Positions 19,223-27,847 of a DNA stretch of 64,000 nt are shown here, piece after piece. The stretch's first letter is position 1. Each line of letters opens with the position of its first letter. The position numbers were made by a program, and so were the translations under genes. The stretch comes from Pseudonocardiaceae bacterium (GTDB lineage Bacteria; Actinomycetota; Actinomycetes; Mycobacteriales; Pseudonocardiaceae): assembly GCA_009377865.1 (NCBI GenBank), contig WHTH01000004.1, positions 1 to 64,000 of the forward strand, written 5' to 3'. The notes beneath the pieces were generated by a model. It did not search any database. It was not told the DNA's origin and was given only the letters and a program-made list of their open reading frames with translations.

Positions 19223-19533
19223 GCGCGCCGGCAACGTCGCCGCGGTGCGGATCAAGGCCGCCGGTGGCCGGGAATCGTTCGCCGTCGCCGTGGAATCCAC
19301 TGTGGCCGGCGACGAGGGCGCCGAACGCACCATCCGCCGTGACGGACCACATCACCCCGCTGCTTCAGCACTGACCGGCGCCCTCGGCGGGTACCCGGAC
19401 GCCGTGAAGGGCACCCTCACGGCGTCGCCCGCAGTGAAGGTGCCCTTCACTGCGGGCGTTTGCCGGGCAAGTGCCGTGAAGGTGCCCTTCACGGCGAGCG
19501 GAACGGGCGGAACGGGCGCGGGGGCGACCAGCG
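19223..19533. other. Convergent intergenic region with possible gene remnant and palindromes
   Basis: The 311 bases lie between the stops of the ABC-F gene and pth. The first ~150 read in the +1 frame as an uninterrupted coding-like stretch (AGNVAAVRIKAAGGRESFAVA...), with no credible start of its own and no recognised family; it may be a decayed gene tail. The rest holds three palindromes, listed separately. No RNA gene is seen. Confidence 0.4.
19398..19495. repeat. Three clustered palindromes with GTGAAGG cores
   Basis: Hairpins: 19398-19426 (10-bp arms GACGCCGTGA/TCACGGCGTC), 19429-19455 (12-bp arms, CCGCAGTGAAGG with loop TGC) and 19473-19495 (10-bp arms, GCCGTGAAGG with loop TGC). All centre on GTGAAGGxxCCxTTCAC-like sequence. 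They lie between convergent genes and may end transcription both ways, but the repeated core also fits a dispersed repeat family. Confidence 0.7.
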
Positions 19534-20127
19534 TCAGTGGAACTTGTTCTGCGTCGCCACGAGTCCCTCGGCCAGCAGCGCCTCCACCACGTCGGCGCAG
19601 TGATCGACCAGCATGTCGAGGTCGCGGCGCTGCGCGGCGGGGAAGTCGCGCAGTACGTAGGCGGCCGGGTCCATCCGGCCGGGAGGTCTGCCGATCCCGA
19701 ATCGGACCCGCAGGTAGTCGCGGGTGCCCAGCGACGTCGAGATCGAGCGCAAGCCGTTGTGCCCCCCCTCGCCGCCGCCGCGCTTGAGCTTGACCACACC
19801 GAAGTCGAGGTCCAGATCATCGTGCACCACCACGATATCGGCCGGTGGCACCTTGTAGAACCGCGCCGTGCCGGCGACGGCGCCTCCCGAGACGTTCATG
19901 TAGGAGCGCGGCTCGGCGAGCACCGCCCGGCGCCCGGCCAGCCGCCCCTCCAGCACGTCGGCACCGGCCTTGTGCGCCTTGAACCTGCCTCCCACGCGTC
20001 CCGACAGCACCTGGAGCACCATCGCGCCGACGTTGTGCCGGTTGCCGGCGTAGCCCGGCCCGGGATTACCGAGGCCGACGACCAGGGCGACCTCCCCGGT
20101 GATGCCGTCGCCGACGTCAGCCGTCAC
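19534..20127 (-). CDS. pth: Peptidyl-tRNA hydrolase
   Basis: 197 residues from GTG 20127, which overlaps the end of the upstream gene by 11 bases. The Pth signature is complete: VVGLGNPGPGYAGNRHNVGAMVL with the catalytic His, PRSYMNVSG, VVHDDLDLDFGVVKLKRGGGEGGHNGLRSI and RVRFGIGRPPGR. It frees peptides from prematurely released peptidyl-tRNAs. It is the last gene of the minus-strand block glmU-prs-rplY-DivIVA-like-pth, in common actinobacterial order. Confidence 0.96.
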   Translation of the reverse strand: MTADVGDGITGEVALVVGLGNPGPGYAGNRHNVGAMVLQVLSGRVGGRFKAHKAGADVLEGRLAGRRAVLAEPRSYMNVSGGAVAGTARFYKVPPADIVVVHDDLDLDFGVVKLKRGGGEGGHNGLRSISTSLGTRDYLRVRFGIGRPPGRMDPAAYVLRDFPAAQRRDLDMLVDHCADVVEALLAEGLVATQNKFH

Positions 20128-20647
20128 GGCGCCGTAACTCCTGGGCCACCTCGGCCAGCAGCTCGTCGACGGCGTCCGCGCGGTACCCGGGCACCGCCGA
20201 ACCGGGGGCGAGGGTCGCCGTGGCCACTTGGTCGGCGGACAGCGTGCCGCCACCGTCGAGCGCGGTGGCGGCGCGCTCGAGGAGGGCATCGACATCGGAG
20301 GCGGCGTAGCTGCGTTCCGAACCGGCGGCGCGGGGCAGCCGTACCGCGTGCAGGTCACCGCCGCCGACCAGCCACATGTCGGGTGCGGCGTCGGCCCGGC
20401 GCGCCAGCTCGCGCTGCACCTCGTGCAGGAAGGTGTCCACCTGGTCGCTGTCATACCCCCTGCTGAACAGGGCCGGCCGGGCGAACCCGATGTCACGGAC
20501 GTCGGCAGGGGCCAGGCCGCCCTCGCCGCGCAGCCTTGCCTCCACGAGGTCGAGAAAGGCGTCGACCTCGCTCTCGTCGTATCCCTGGTGGCCGGGCTGC
20601 GGCGGGTCGAACCGCACCTGCCGCACCTGCTCGGGCGTCAGCGTCAT
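20117..20647 (-). CDS. DivIVA-motif protein with four repeated GY-x(5)-VD motifs
   Basis: 176 residues from ATG 20647 with GGAAGGA 7 bases upstream. It carries four related motifs of the kind found at the DivIVA N-terminus: GYDESEVDAFLDLV (22-35), GYDSDQVDTFLHEV (64-77), SYAASDVDALLERA (113-126) and GYRADAVDELLAEV (154-167). The first two follow VRFDPPQPG and IGFARPALFSR, as in DivIVA lipid-binding segments. There is no long coiled coil, unlike Wag31. Actinobacterial DivIVA-domain proteins link to the membrane at poles and septa, so a peripheral membrane role is plausible. The pth start overlaps its end. Confidence 0.7.
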   Translation of the reverse strand: MTLTPEQVRQVRFDPPQPGHQGYDESEVDAFLDLVEARLRGEGGLAPADVRDIGFARPALFSRGYDSDQVDTFLHEVQRELARRADAAPDMWLVGGGDLHAVRLPRAAGSERSYAASDVDALLERAATALDGGGTLSADQVATATLAPGSAVPGYRADAVDELLAEVAQELRRRDG

Positions 20648-20712
20648 GAATGATCCTTCCGATGCACCCGCCGCGCCCGATCGCGGTGGGTGCAGGCCGC
20701 CGATCACGGCGA

Positions 20713-21378
20713 TCAGGACTGCTGGGCGTCCTCGCCTTCGGCTGCCGGCTCGGCCGCCGCCGCCACCTCCTCGGAGGCTTCCTCGACCACGCCGGCGCCC
20801 TCGGTGTCCATCTCCGCTTCGAGGTCCTCCTCGGTCGGCGCGGCGGTCACGTTGACGACCAGGTACTCGGCATCGGTCTGCAGCTCGACTCCGGGGGGCA
20901 GCGATACGTCACCCGCCAGCACCCGGGTGCCGATCTCGGCATCCTGGACCGACACCTCGAACTCGTCGGGGATGTTCATCGCGTCGGCCTCGACCTGCAG
21001 CGAGTTCATGTCCTGGGTGACCAGCGTGCCCGGTGCGGCATCACCGTTGACGACGACCGGGACGTCGACGACGACCTTCTCGCCACGGCGGACCAGCAAC
21101 AGGTCGACGTGCTCGATGTACTGCCGCAGCGGGTGGACGGTGACGGTCTTGGTCAGCGCGAGCTCGTTGGGGCCGGTACCCAGCTCCAGCCGCAGGATCG
21201 CGTTGCTGCCGTGGTCGCGCACCACCCGTGCGAACTCGATCGCCGGCAGCGAGACATGCTTCGGGTCGGTGCCGTGGCCGTAGAGCACCGCGGGGATCTT
21301 CCCGGCACGGCGGGTACGGCGAGCGGCGCCCTTGCCGAATTCGGTACGCGACTCGGCAGCGAGACGGACCTCGGCCAC
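20713..21378 (-). CDS. rplY: 50S ribosomal protein L25 (Ctc/TL5 form)
   Basis: 221 residues from GTG 21378 with AAGGAG 6 bases upstream. The N-terminal 5S rRNA-binding domain reads [32 protein letters not shown], followed by [21 protein letters not shown] and the second TL5 beta domain ([23 protein letters not shown]). The C-terminal ~35 residues are acidic and Ala-rich, typical of the long actinobacterial form. It binds 5S rRNA in the large subunit and in some species responds to general stress. Confidence 0.95.
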   Translation of the reverse strand: MAEVRLAAESRTEFGKGAARRTRRAGKIPAVLYGHGTDPKHVSLPAIEFARVVRDHGSNAILRLELGTGPNELALTKTVTVHPLRQYIEHVDLLLVRRGEKVVVDVPVVVNGDAAPGTLVTQDMNSLQVEADAMNIPDEFEVSVQDAEIGTRVLAGDVSLPPGVELQTDAEYLVVNVTAAPTEEDLEAEMDTEGAGVVEEASEEVAAAAEPAAEGEDAQQS

Positions 21379-21576
21379 GATGGACTCCTTAGCGTGCTTG
21401 CGGCGGCTGCGCCCTGGGGGAGGACCCAGGGCGTACAGCGCCGGATGTGGCATCTTGTCGGCGGGACCTGCGGCGGCGGCGGGCGGCGCTCGTGATCGCG
21501 GCTCACGGCGCACGGCGCACGGAATGCGACGCCGCCGCGTCGATGACGAAGAGCCCGATGAAGAGCGGGGCCCTCC

Positions 21577-21598
21577 CTCGCCGAGGCAACCCGGCGAG
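21577..21598 (-). terminator. Hairpin downstream of prs
   Basis: CTCGCCG and CGGCGAG pair over 7 bases with an 8-base loop, 44 bases after the prs stop. The T-run is poor, as is common in high-GC actinobacteria. The remaining 263-base space between prs and rplY shows nothing else recognisable. Confidence 0.4.
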
Positions 21599-21641
21599 TA
21601 TAGGAGCTCATGCGCTGCGTCCCGAAGCGGGGTCCGGTGAC

Positions 21642-22628
21642 TCAGGCGTTGCCGTCGAAGAGGCTGGTCACCGAGCCGTCCTCGAACACCTCGTGGATCG
21701 CACGCGCCAGCAACGGCGCGATGGAGACCACCCGGAGCTGGTCGAAATGCTTGTCCTCGCCGATCGGCAGGGTGTTGGTGAAGAGCACCTCACGGGCACC
21801 GCACCCGCCGAGCCGCTCGGGGGCGGGCCCGGACAGCACGCCGTGGGTCGCCGCGACCACGACGCCCGACGCGCCGTCCTCGAGGATCGCCTTCACCGCT
21901 CCGGCGATGGTGCCGCCGGTGTCGATGATGTCGTCGATCACGACGGCGACGCGGCCTTCGACGTCGCCGACCACCCGGTTGACCATCGCCTGGTTGGGTT
22001 TCTTCGGGTCGCGGGTCTTGTGGATGAACGCCAGCGGGGTGCCACCGAGCGTCTCGGCCCAGCGCTCGGCGAGCCGGACCCGGCCGGAGTCGGGGGAGAC
22101 CACCACGAGGTCCTCGGTCGCGTAGTACTGCTTGATGTGCTGGGCGAGCACCGGCATCGCGAACAGGTGGTCGACCGGCCCGTCGAAGAAGCCCTGGATC
22201 TGCGAGGTGTGCAGGTCGACTGTCATGATCCGGTCGGCGCCGGCGGTCTTGAACATGTCGGCGACGAGCCGAGCGGAGATGGGCTCGCGGCCGCGGTGCT
22301 TCTTGTCCTGGCGGGCGTAGCCCCAGAACGGCATCACGACAGTGATGCGCTTCGCCGAGGCCCGCTTGAGCGCGTCGACCATGATCAGCTGCTCCATGAT
22401 GGAGTCGTTGATCGGTTCGGAGTGGCTCTGCAGCACGAACACATCGCAACCGCGTACCGACTCCTCGAAGCGGACGAAGATCTCGCCGTTGGCGAAGGAG
22501 TAGGCCTCCTCCGGCGCCACCGTGACGTCGAGGTGCTTGGCGACCTCCTCGGCCAGCTCGGGGTTGCTGCGACCGGAGAACAGCATCAGGTTCTTCTTGG
22601 GTGTCGTCGACATCGTCGAGAGGCTCAT
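21642..22628 (-). CDS. prs: Ribose-phosphate pyrophosphokinase
   Basis: 328 residues. Motifs: [69 protein letters not shown] (ATP and Mg sites), [19 protein letters not shown] and the PRPP loop [17 protein letters not shown]. It makes PRPP for nucleotide, His and Trp synthesis. Its ATG overlaps the glmU stop (ATGA), so glmU-prs is one translationally coupled unit, the usual arrangement in this phylum. Confidence 0.97.
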   Translation of the reverse strand: MSLSTMSTTPKKNLMLFSGRSNPELAEEVAKHLDVTVAPEEAYSFANGEIFVRFEESVRGCDVFVLQSHSEPINDSIMEQLIMVDALKRASAKRITVVMPFWGYARQDKKHRGREPISARLVADMFKTAGADRIMTVDLHTSQIQGFFDGPVDHLFAMPVLAQHIKQYYATEDLVVVSPDSGRVRLAERWAETLGGTPLAFIHKTRDPKKPNQAMVNRVVGDVEGRVAVVIDDIIDTGGTIAGAVKAILEDGASGVVVAATHGVLSGPAPERLGGCGAREVLFTNTLPIGEDKHFDQLRVVSIAPLLARAIHEVFEDGSVTSLFDGNA

Positions 22629-24124
22629 GCTCGCTCCTGCTGCTGCTCGGGGTGCTGCTCGTGCTGGTCTTCAGGGGCCTGCGCGGCCTCGGCCGCCCGG
22701 GCGGCTTCGGCAGCCCGGGTGCCGGCTCGCCGCCGGCTCACCCAGCCCGCCACGTTGCGCTGCCGCGCCCTGGCCACCGCCATCGCCCCCGGTGGGACGT
22801 CGGCGGTGATGACGGATCCGGCCGCGGTGTACGCGCCGTCGCCGACGGTCACGGGTGCGACGAACATGTTGTCCGCGCCGGTACGCGCGTGGGCGCCGAT
22901 CGTGGTGTGGTGCTTTGCCAGGCCGTCATAGTTGACGAACACGGTGGCTGCGCCGATGTTCGTCCCCGCCCCGATGGTGGCATCGCCGACGTAGCTCAGA
23001 TGCGGCACCTTCGCGCCCTCGCCGACGGAGGCGTTCTTGGTCTCCACGAAGGCGCCCACCTTGGCCGCGGCCGCCAGCACGGTCCCGGGCCGCAGGTAGG
23101 CGAAGGGGCCCACGCTGACCTGGGGCCCGATGGTGGCGTCGACGGCATGGGTACGCACCACCCTGGCGCCCGCGCCGACCGCGCACCCCGACAGCGTCGC
23201 GTCGGGCCCGATCTGCGCCCCCTCGGCGATGACCGTGCCCGCGTGCAGCTGCACCCCGGGGTGCAGCACGACGTCGGCTGCGAGCTCGACGTCGAGATCG
23301 ACCCGTACAGAGGCCGGATCGACGATGGTGACGCCCGCCCGCATCCAGTGCTCCAGCAGCCGCCGGTTGCACTCGGAGCCCAGGGCGGCGAGCTGGACGC
23401 GATCATTGACGCCCTCGACGAGCTGCGGGTCGGGGCAGCGGTGCGCGCCGACCGGCAGGCCGTCGTCGCGGGCCAGTCCGAGCACATCGGTGAGATAGAG
23501 CTCGCCCTGGCTGTTCGCGGTGCCGAGCCGTCCCAGCGCCGAGCGCAGCACGGTGACGTCGAATGCGTACACCCCGGAGTTGATCTCGACGATGGCGCGC
23601 TGCGGTTCGGTCGCGTCCCGGTGCTCGACGATGCCGGTGACCTCGCCGTCGGGGTCACGCACGATCCGGCCGTAGCCGCTCGGATCGTCCACCGTGGCCG
23701 ACAGCACCGTGACGGCGTGGCGCGCCCGGTGGTGCACGTCGAGCAGCCCGGCGAGGGTGGCGGTGTCGAGCAGCGGCACGTCGCCGTAGCTGACCAGCAC
23801 GGTCCCGGTCAGCTCGGCGGGCAGCATGTCGAGCCCGCAGGCCACGGCATGGCCGGTGCCCCGCTGCTCGGCCTGCACCGGCGTCTCGACGGGCCGACCC
23901 AGCGCCGCCGACAGTTCGTGCAGGTGGGCGGTGACGGCGTCGCGACCGTACCCGACCACGACAGCGAGGTGTTCGGGGTCGAGCCCGGCCGCGGCGCGCA
24001 CCGCGTGCTCGACCAGGGGACGCCCGGCCACGGGATGCAACACCTTGGGGATCGCCGAGCGCATCCGGCTGCCCTCACCCGCCGCGAGCACGATGACGGC
24101 TGCGGCGCGCCCGTTCGGGAGCAT
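22625..24124 (-). CDS. glmU: Bifunctional N-acetylglucosamine-1-phosphate uridyltransferase / glucosamine-1-phosphate acetyltransferase
   Basis: About 499 residues from ATG 24124, preferred over GTG 24142 because AAGGGG stands at proper spacing. N-terminal nucleotidyltransferase: VIVLAAGEGSRMRSAIPKVLHPVAG, QAEQRGTGHAV and LVSYGDVPLL. C-terminal left-handed beta-helix of hexapeptide repeats: GPFAYLRPGTVL, VGAFVETKNASVGEGAKVPHLSYVGDATIG, NIGAATVFVNYDGLAKHHTTIGAHARTGADN. It makes UDP-GlcNAc for peptidoglycan. The last ~45 residues are an Ala/Glu/Gln-rich tail of low complexity. Confidence 0.96.
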   Translation of the reverse strand: MLPNGRAAAVIVLAAGEGSRMRSAIPKVLHPVAGRPLVEHAVRAAAGLDPEHLAVVVGYGRDAVTAHLHELSAALGRPVETPVQAEQRGTGHAVACGLDMLPAELTGTVLVSYGDVPLLDTATLAGLLDVHHRARHAVTVLSATVDDPSGYGRIVRDPDGEVTGIVEHRDATEPQRAIVEINSGVYAFDVTVLRSALGRLGTANSQGELYLTDVLGLARDDGLPVGAHRCPDPQLVEGVNDRVQLAALGSECNRRLLEHWMRAGVTIVDPASVRVDLDVELAADVVLHPGVQLHAGTVIAEGAQIGPDATLSGCAVGAGARVVRTHAVDATIGPQVSVGPFAYLRPGTVLAAAAKVGAFVETKNASVGEGAKVPHLSYVGDATIGAGTNIGAATVFVNYDGLAKHHTTIGAHARTGADNMFVAPVTVGDGAYTAAGSVITADVPPGAMAVARARQRNVAGWVSRRRAGTRAAEAARAAEAAQAPEDQHEQHPEQQQERA

Positions 24125-24235
24125 CCGCGTAACCCCTTCCACGTAGGAGCCTGACGGGCGGTGATCCTACGGGGCGGCGTGGCGTGGCTCTGGCGGCGGT
24201 GGCGAATCGCTCGGCGGCGTGGTTCCCCTACCTTG

Positions 24236-24412
24236 TCACTGTCTTTCGACGCGCTCCACGAGGTAGTCCACAATGGTGTCGTTGGGTTCGGCGCCGTGCT
24301 TGCTTCTCACGTGCTCCCTGATCTTGTTGAGCATGTCCTCTTCCGAGGAAGCCCGAATTTTCGCTCCACACGAGAGCGCTCCGGCGTCTTCTCAAACAAA
24401 GCGGTAGGCCAT
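24236..24412 (-). pseudogene. Small DUF1059-like protein gene with an in-frame TGA at codon 7
   Basis: ATG 24412, with GAAGG 4 bases upstream, reads MAYRFV, then TGA (24392-24394), then EDAGALSCGAKIRASSEEDM and on to IREHVRSKHGAEPNDTIVDYLVERVERQ before a TGA at 24236. The downstream part resembles DUF1059 small metal-binding proteins (A-x-SEEE-x-L...I-x-EHV-x-KHG). The internal TGA stands where such proteins usually have the first of two cysteines; the second is present at codon 15. A one-base change from TGC/TGT would give this. Either it is a nonsense-mutated gene or, less likely, TGA is read as selenocysteine. Confidence 0.6.
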
Positions 24413-24675
24413 GAGACCTTCACCCTCTCTTCGCTAGCTACCGGGCGTTGCACGTCCCCTGATCCGGCTCGACTCTCGTCCAGCTCAGCTCCGCTGTCGG
24501 TCGGACTCTAACTGTCGAACACACCTAGTAGACCATATCAGCCGATGGGCGAGCGAACGCCATACTCGTGACGGTGACGGTCGGTCAGCTCCTCGCGCAG
24601 CGGCTGGGCCGCCTTCGCACCGGACTGCACCGACGATCACGAACGGCTGCGGGGACTTCGCCGCAACCGCAGTGC

Positions 24676-24745
24676 TCCGCCGCCAGGATTCGAACCTGGA
24701 CCATCGGAACCAAAATCCGATGTGCTGCCTTTACACCACGGCGGA
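24676..24745 (-). tRNA. tRNA-Gln (anticodon TTG)
   Basis: On the minus strand a 70-base cloverleaf: 7-bp acceptor stem TCCGCCG/CGGCGGA, T-arm CCAGGTTCGAATCCTGG, and anticodon stem TCGGA/TCCGA with loop TTTTGGT giving anticodon TTG. CCA is not encoded. The 263 bases between it and the DUF1059-like gene hold no other gene I can support. Confidence 0.95.
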
Positions 24746-24883
24746 TCGGCGGGCCGGCGACCGGGGACGGCCGGGTGACCCCTACTGCGTCATGGTGGCA
24801 CGACGCTGTGACACGGGTCCTCGCAACCTGCTCACCGCGCGACGCCGCCGTGTCCCGCTCGGTGCGGCGACACCGGCATGCGT

Positions 24884-26551
24884 TCACGGGGCGGCGGCCA
24901 CGACCCGGTTGCCGCCTGCCTGCTTGGCCCGGTACATCGCTGCGTCGGCCCGGGACAGCACGGTCTCGGGCTCACCCACGGCGCCCGGGTGCAGCGTTGC
25001 CAAGCCGGCTGAGACGGTCACCCCGAACCCCACGTCCGGCGGCAGGGCAGCGACCGCGTCGACGACGCGCTGCACGGCCGCGAGCCCCTCGGCCGGTGTC
25101 GTCCCGGGCATCACCAGTACGAACTCGTCGCCGCCGTAGCGGGTCACCAGGTCGTCGCCGCGCACCGCGGCTGCCATCGCCTTGGCCACCGCCACCAGCG
25201 TCGCATCGCCGTCGGCGTGCGAGCCGGCGTCGTTGACCCGCTTGAGACCGTCGAGGTCGAGCAGTGCCACCCCGACCCAGGACGGGGTGCCGTCGGCGGC
25301 GAGCAGCCGGGAGAGCACCTCGTGCATGGCGCGCCGGTTGGCCAGCCCGGTCAGCGGGTCCTGCGCGGCCGCCACGGTGAGCCGGCCGTGCTCGTGGCGG
25401 AGCCGTTCGTTGGCCAGCCGCGAGCCCAGCTCCTCGGCGCGCGAGCGGCGCAGCGCCCACAGCTCGGCCTCGACCTGTGACAGGTAGCGGCGCAGTGGAT
25501 CGACCGGGCCGCCGTCGTCGGCCAGGCCGACCCGAAGCTCGGCGATCTCCCGGAGCGCGGCGAGCTGCAGCTGTCGCTCGACGTCGCGGTCGGGTTCGGC
25601 GCTGGCCACCTCACCGAGGACGTGCAGCGCGCCGGCGCGGTCACCGTTGCGGTCGAGCAACCGCGACAGTGCGATCCCGGTCATCAGCTTCCGGTCGGTG
25701 CGACGCAGTGTGGGCAGCAGCGCACGCAGCTCCGCGTGCTGCGGGTCGCAACCATCGGCCGCGACCCCCGCGACGTCAGCCAGCGCCAGCGCCGCGCGCA
25801 GCTCGGCGGTGTACTCCTCGCCCAGCCCCTCGTCGGCGGAGCGTCCCTCGTCGACCGAGCCGGCCTCGCCACTCGATCCGGCCAGCCGCTGCCAGTTGCG
25901 CAGCCCCTCGGTTGCCCAGGCTGCGGCCGATCGGTATCGCTCGGCGGCGTCGGCCGGCATCCCGGCGCGCTCCAGACCGAGCCCGTGCACCACCGCGGTG
26001 TGCACCCGGTTCGTCGTGCTGATCACCCGGTGACGGTCGGCGCCGTGGGTGGCGATGTCGGCGTGCGCGCGGTCCAGTAGCGGCTCCGCGTTGTCCTCGA
26101 GGCCGAGATGCACCAGCAGGATGGCGACGTCGGTCAGCGCCAGCCCGCGCTGGTAGGAGGGGATCGCTCCGTCCAGTGCGACCAGCGCTGCCGCGGCCGA
26201 CTCGACTGCCGCGTCGGGACGCCCGTGCGCCAGCGTGATCTGGCCGCGCAGCGCGTGCGCGCCTGCCTCGTACTCGACCAGGTCGTGCGCGACGGCGTGG
26301 CTGACGAGTTCCTCGAGCAGCGGTTCCGCCGGGTGATCGGGGTCGTCGGCCATGTCGCGCACCAGCACGCCCACGCGCATCAGCCGTGCCAGCACGGCGG
26401 CGGGCAATCCGGCTTCGCGAGCCTCGGACAGCAGCGGGTCGACCCCGGCCAGGGCAGCCCGGCGCAGCTCGCGGTCGCCGTCCTGGGCACGGTGGAGCAG
26501 TTCCCAGGCGCGTTGCTGTACCCGATCCTCCTCGGCTGCCGCCGATGTCAT
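24884..26551 (-). CDS. TPR-like helical repeat protein with C-terminal GGDEF diguanylate cyclase domain
   Basis: 555 residues, no membrane segments. Residues 1-~350 are Ala-rich helical repeats of TPR type, apparently a sensor. A coiled-coil stretch (SRLANERLRHEHGRL) leads into DPLTGLANRRAMHEVL, ALLDLDGLKRVND, and the active site RYGGDEFVLV. A product-inhibition I-site RGDD lies five residues before GGDEF, so the enzyme should make c-di-GMP and be feedback-inhibited. ATG 26551. c-di-GMP may influence the surface polysaccharide genes further on, but nothing in the sequence links them. Confidence 0.9.
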   Translation of the reverse strand: MTSAAAEEDRVQQRAWELLHRAQDGDRELRRAALAGVDPLLSEAREAGLPAAVLARLMRVGVLVRDMADDPDHPAEPLLEELVSHAVAHDLVEYEAGAHALRGQITLAHGRPDAAVESAAAALVALDGAIPSYQRGLALTDVAILLVHLGLEDNAEPLLDRAHADIATHGADRHRVISTTNRVHTAVVHGLGLERAGMPADAAERYRSAAAWATEGLRNWQRLAGSSGEAGSVDEGRSADEGLGEEYTAELRAALALADVAGVAADGCDPQHAELRALLPTLRRTDRKLMTGIALSRLLDRNGDRAGALHVLGEVASAEPDRDVERQLQLAALREIAELRVGLADDGGPVDPLRRYLSQVEAELWALRRSRAEELGSRLANERLRHEHGRLTVAAAQDPLTGLANRRAMHEVLSRLLAADGTPSWVGVALLDLDGLKRVNDAGSHADGDATLVAVAKAMAAAVRGDDLVTRYGGDEFVLVMPGTTPAEGLAAVQRVVDAVAALPPDVGFGVTVSAGLATLHPGAVGEPETVLSRADAAMYRAKQAGGNRVVAAAP

Positions 26552-26862
26552 CGCCTACCCGCACCCCCTCGTCCCGGCCACCGGAGCCGCCATGCTGCCA
26601 CGACTGCTACTGCCTGCCGCCCGCCGGTGACGGATTCGTGACAGCCGACAACTCGCCGTGACATACCCACACTTTACGGGCGTGTCTTGGCAGCGGTGGT
26701 GTTCGCAACCTACGGTGGCGTAACCTACGGTTCCGTAGGTCGTGCACCGATCGTCACCCGCGGTTCCGCCACGAGGCCCACAATGACCGTGGGCGCTGGT
26801 ACTCCAGGGCTACCAAGCGCACCCGGCACGAGCCCCTGACGTCTACTGAGGAGCAGCAGCCG
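26552..26862. other. Divergent regulatory region before the desaturase gene
   Basis: 311 bases between the start of the GGDEF gene and the desaturase. The right half carries the candidate promoter and palindrome listed separately; the left half should hold the GGDEF gene promoter, which I cannot place. No small gene is evident. Confidence 0.5.
26687..26740 (+). promoter_or_regulatory. Candidate promoter with palindromic TetR operator
   Basis: TTGGCA (26687-26692) and TACGGT (26711-26716) could be -35 and -10 boxes 18 bases apart. An 18-bp perfect palindrome, ACCTACGG-TT-CCGTAGGT, follows at 26723-26740, and an extra half-site ACCTACGG lies at 26708-26715, overlapping the -10 box. This placement suits repression of the desaturase by the TetR protein encoded just downstream. 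The promoter assignment is tentative; the palindrome is certain. Confidence 0.6.
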
Positions 26863-27804
26863 ATGACGCTGACCGCCGATGCCCGTCCGCAATCCTCGCC
26901 GCCCGAGCCGGTCATCGAGGGCCGACGACCAGCCGGCCAGCACGCGGTCGTCTACGCCTTCATCCTCGTCCCGTTCGTCGCGCTGCTGGCCGCGGTCCCG
27001 TTCGCGTGGGGCTGGGGGCTGGGCTGGGTGGACGTCGCGTTGTTCGTCGGCACTTACTTCATCAGCTGCCTGGGGGTGACGGTCGGGTACCACCGGCACT
27101 TCACGCACAGCTCGTTCAAGGCCAAGCGCTGGTTGCGTATCGCACTCGCGATCACCGGTAGCACGGCCATGCAGGGCCCGTTGCTGCACTGGGTGGCCGA
27201 TCACCGGCGCCACCACGCGTACTCCGACAAGGAGGGTGACCCGCACTCGCCCTGGCTGTTCGGCAGCTCGCCCCCGGCGCTGGTCAAGGGATTCTGGCAC
27301 GCACACATGGGGTGGCTGTTCCAGCGTGACCTGACCAACCCGCGGCGCTTCGTGCCCGACCTGCTGCGCGACCGTGTGCTGGTCCGGGTCAGCAACCTGT
27401 TCTGGCTGTGGACCGGTCTGTGGCTGGCGGTACCGGCTGCCGTGGGCGGCCTGGTGACCTGGTCCTGGTGGGGTGCGCTGACGGCGTTCTTCTGGGCGGG
27501 CCTGGTCCGGGTGTCGTTTCTGCACCACGTCACCTGGGCGGTCAATTCGGTCTGCCACCTGATCGGGCGGCGGCCGTTCGCCACCCGGGACAAGGCCGCG
27601 AACTTCTGGCCGATGGCGATCCTGTCCGCCGGCGAGTCGTGGCACAACCTGCACCACGCAGACCCGACCTGCGCCCGCCACGGCGTGCTGCGCGGCCAGA
27701 TCGACATGTCGGCACGGGTGATCTGGTTCTTCGAGAAGCTCGGCTGGGCATACAACGTGCGTTGGCCCACCTCGCAGCGCCTCGCCAAGATCAGCTCGCG
27801 CTGA
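26863..27804 (+). CDS. Acyl-CoA/acyl-lipid fatty acid desaturase
   Basis: 313 residues, integral membrane di-iron enzyme. Three His boxes are present: HRHFTH (near 79), HRRHH (near 116) and HNLHH (near 265). Hydrophobic segments occur before and between them (AFILVPFVALLAAVPFAWGWGL, ITGSTAMQGPLLHWVA, AAVGGLVTWSWWGALTAFFWAG). Likely a delta-9-type desaturase that keeps membranes fluid; redox partner not nearby. Good SD (GAGGAG) before ATG 26863. The TetR gene follows 43 bases downstream in the same direction. Confidence 0.93.
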   Translation: MTLTADARPQSSPPEPVIEGRRPAGQHAVVYAFILVPFVALLAAVPFAWGWGLGWVDVALFVGTYFISCLGVTVGYHRHFTHSSFKAKRWLRIALAITGSTAMQGPLLHWVADHRRHHAYSDKEGDPHSPWLFGSSPPALVKGFWHAHMGWLFQRDLTNPRRFVPDLLRDRVLVRVSNLFWLWTGLWLAVPAAVGGLVTWSWWGALTAFFWAGLVRVSFLHHVTWAVNSVCHLIGRRPFATRDKAANFWPMAILSAGESWHNLHHADPTCARHGVLRGQIDMSARVIWFFEKLGWAYNVRWPTSQRLAKISSR

Positions 27805-27847
27805 TTCCCGACGGGCCGCCCGGCGGCCGGACTGAGGTGCCTGGCGA

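Noticed and set aside
22601-24154. 517-codon plus-strand open frame opposite glmU
   Set aside because: Shadow of glmU; repetitive Val/Gly/Asp sequence with no domain.
24161-24511. Plus-strand ORF of 116 codons between glmU and tRNA-Gln
   Set aside because: It is antisense to the conserved DUF1059-like reading on the minus strand and shows no motif.
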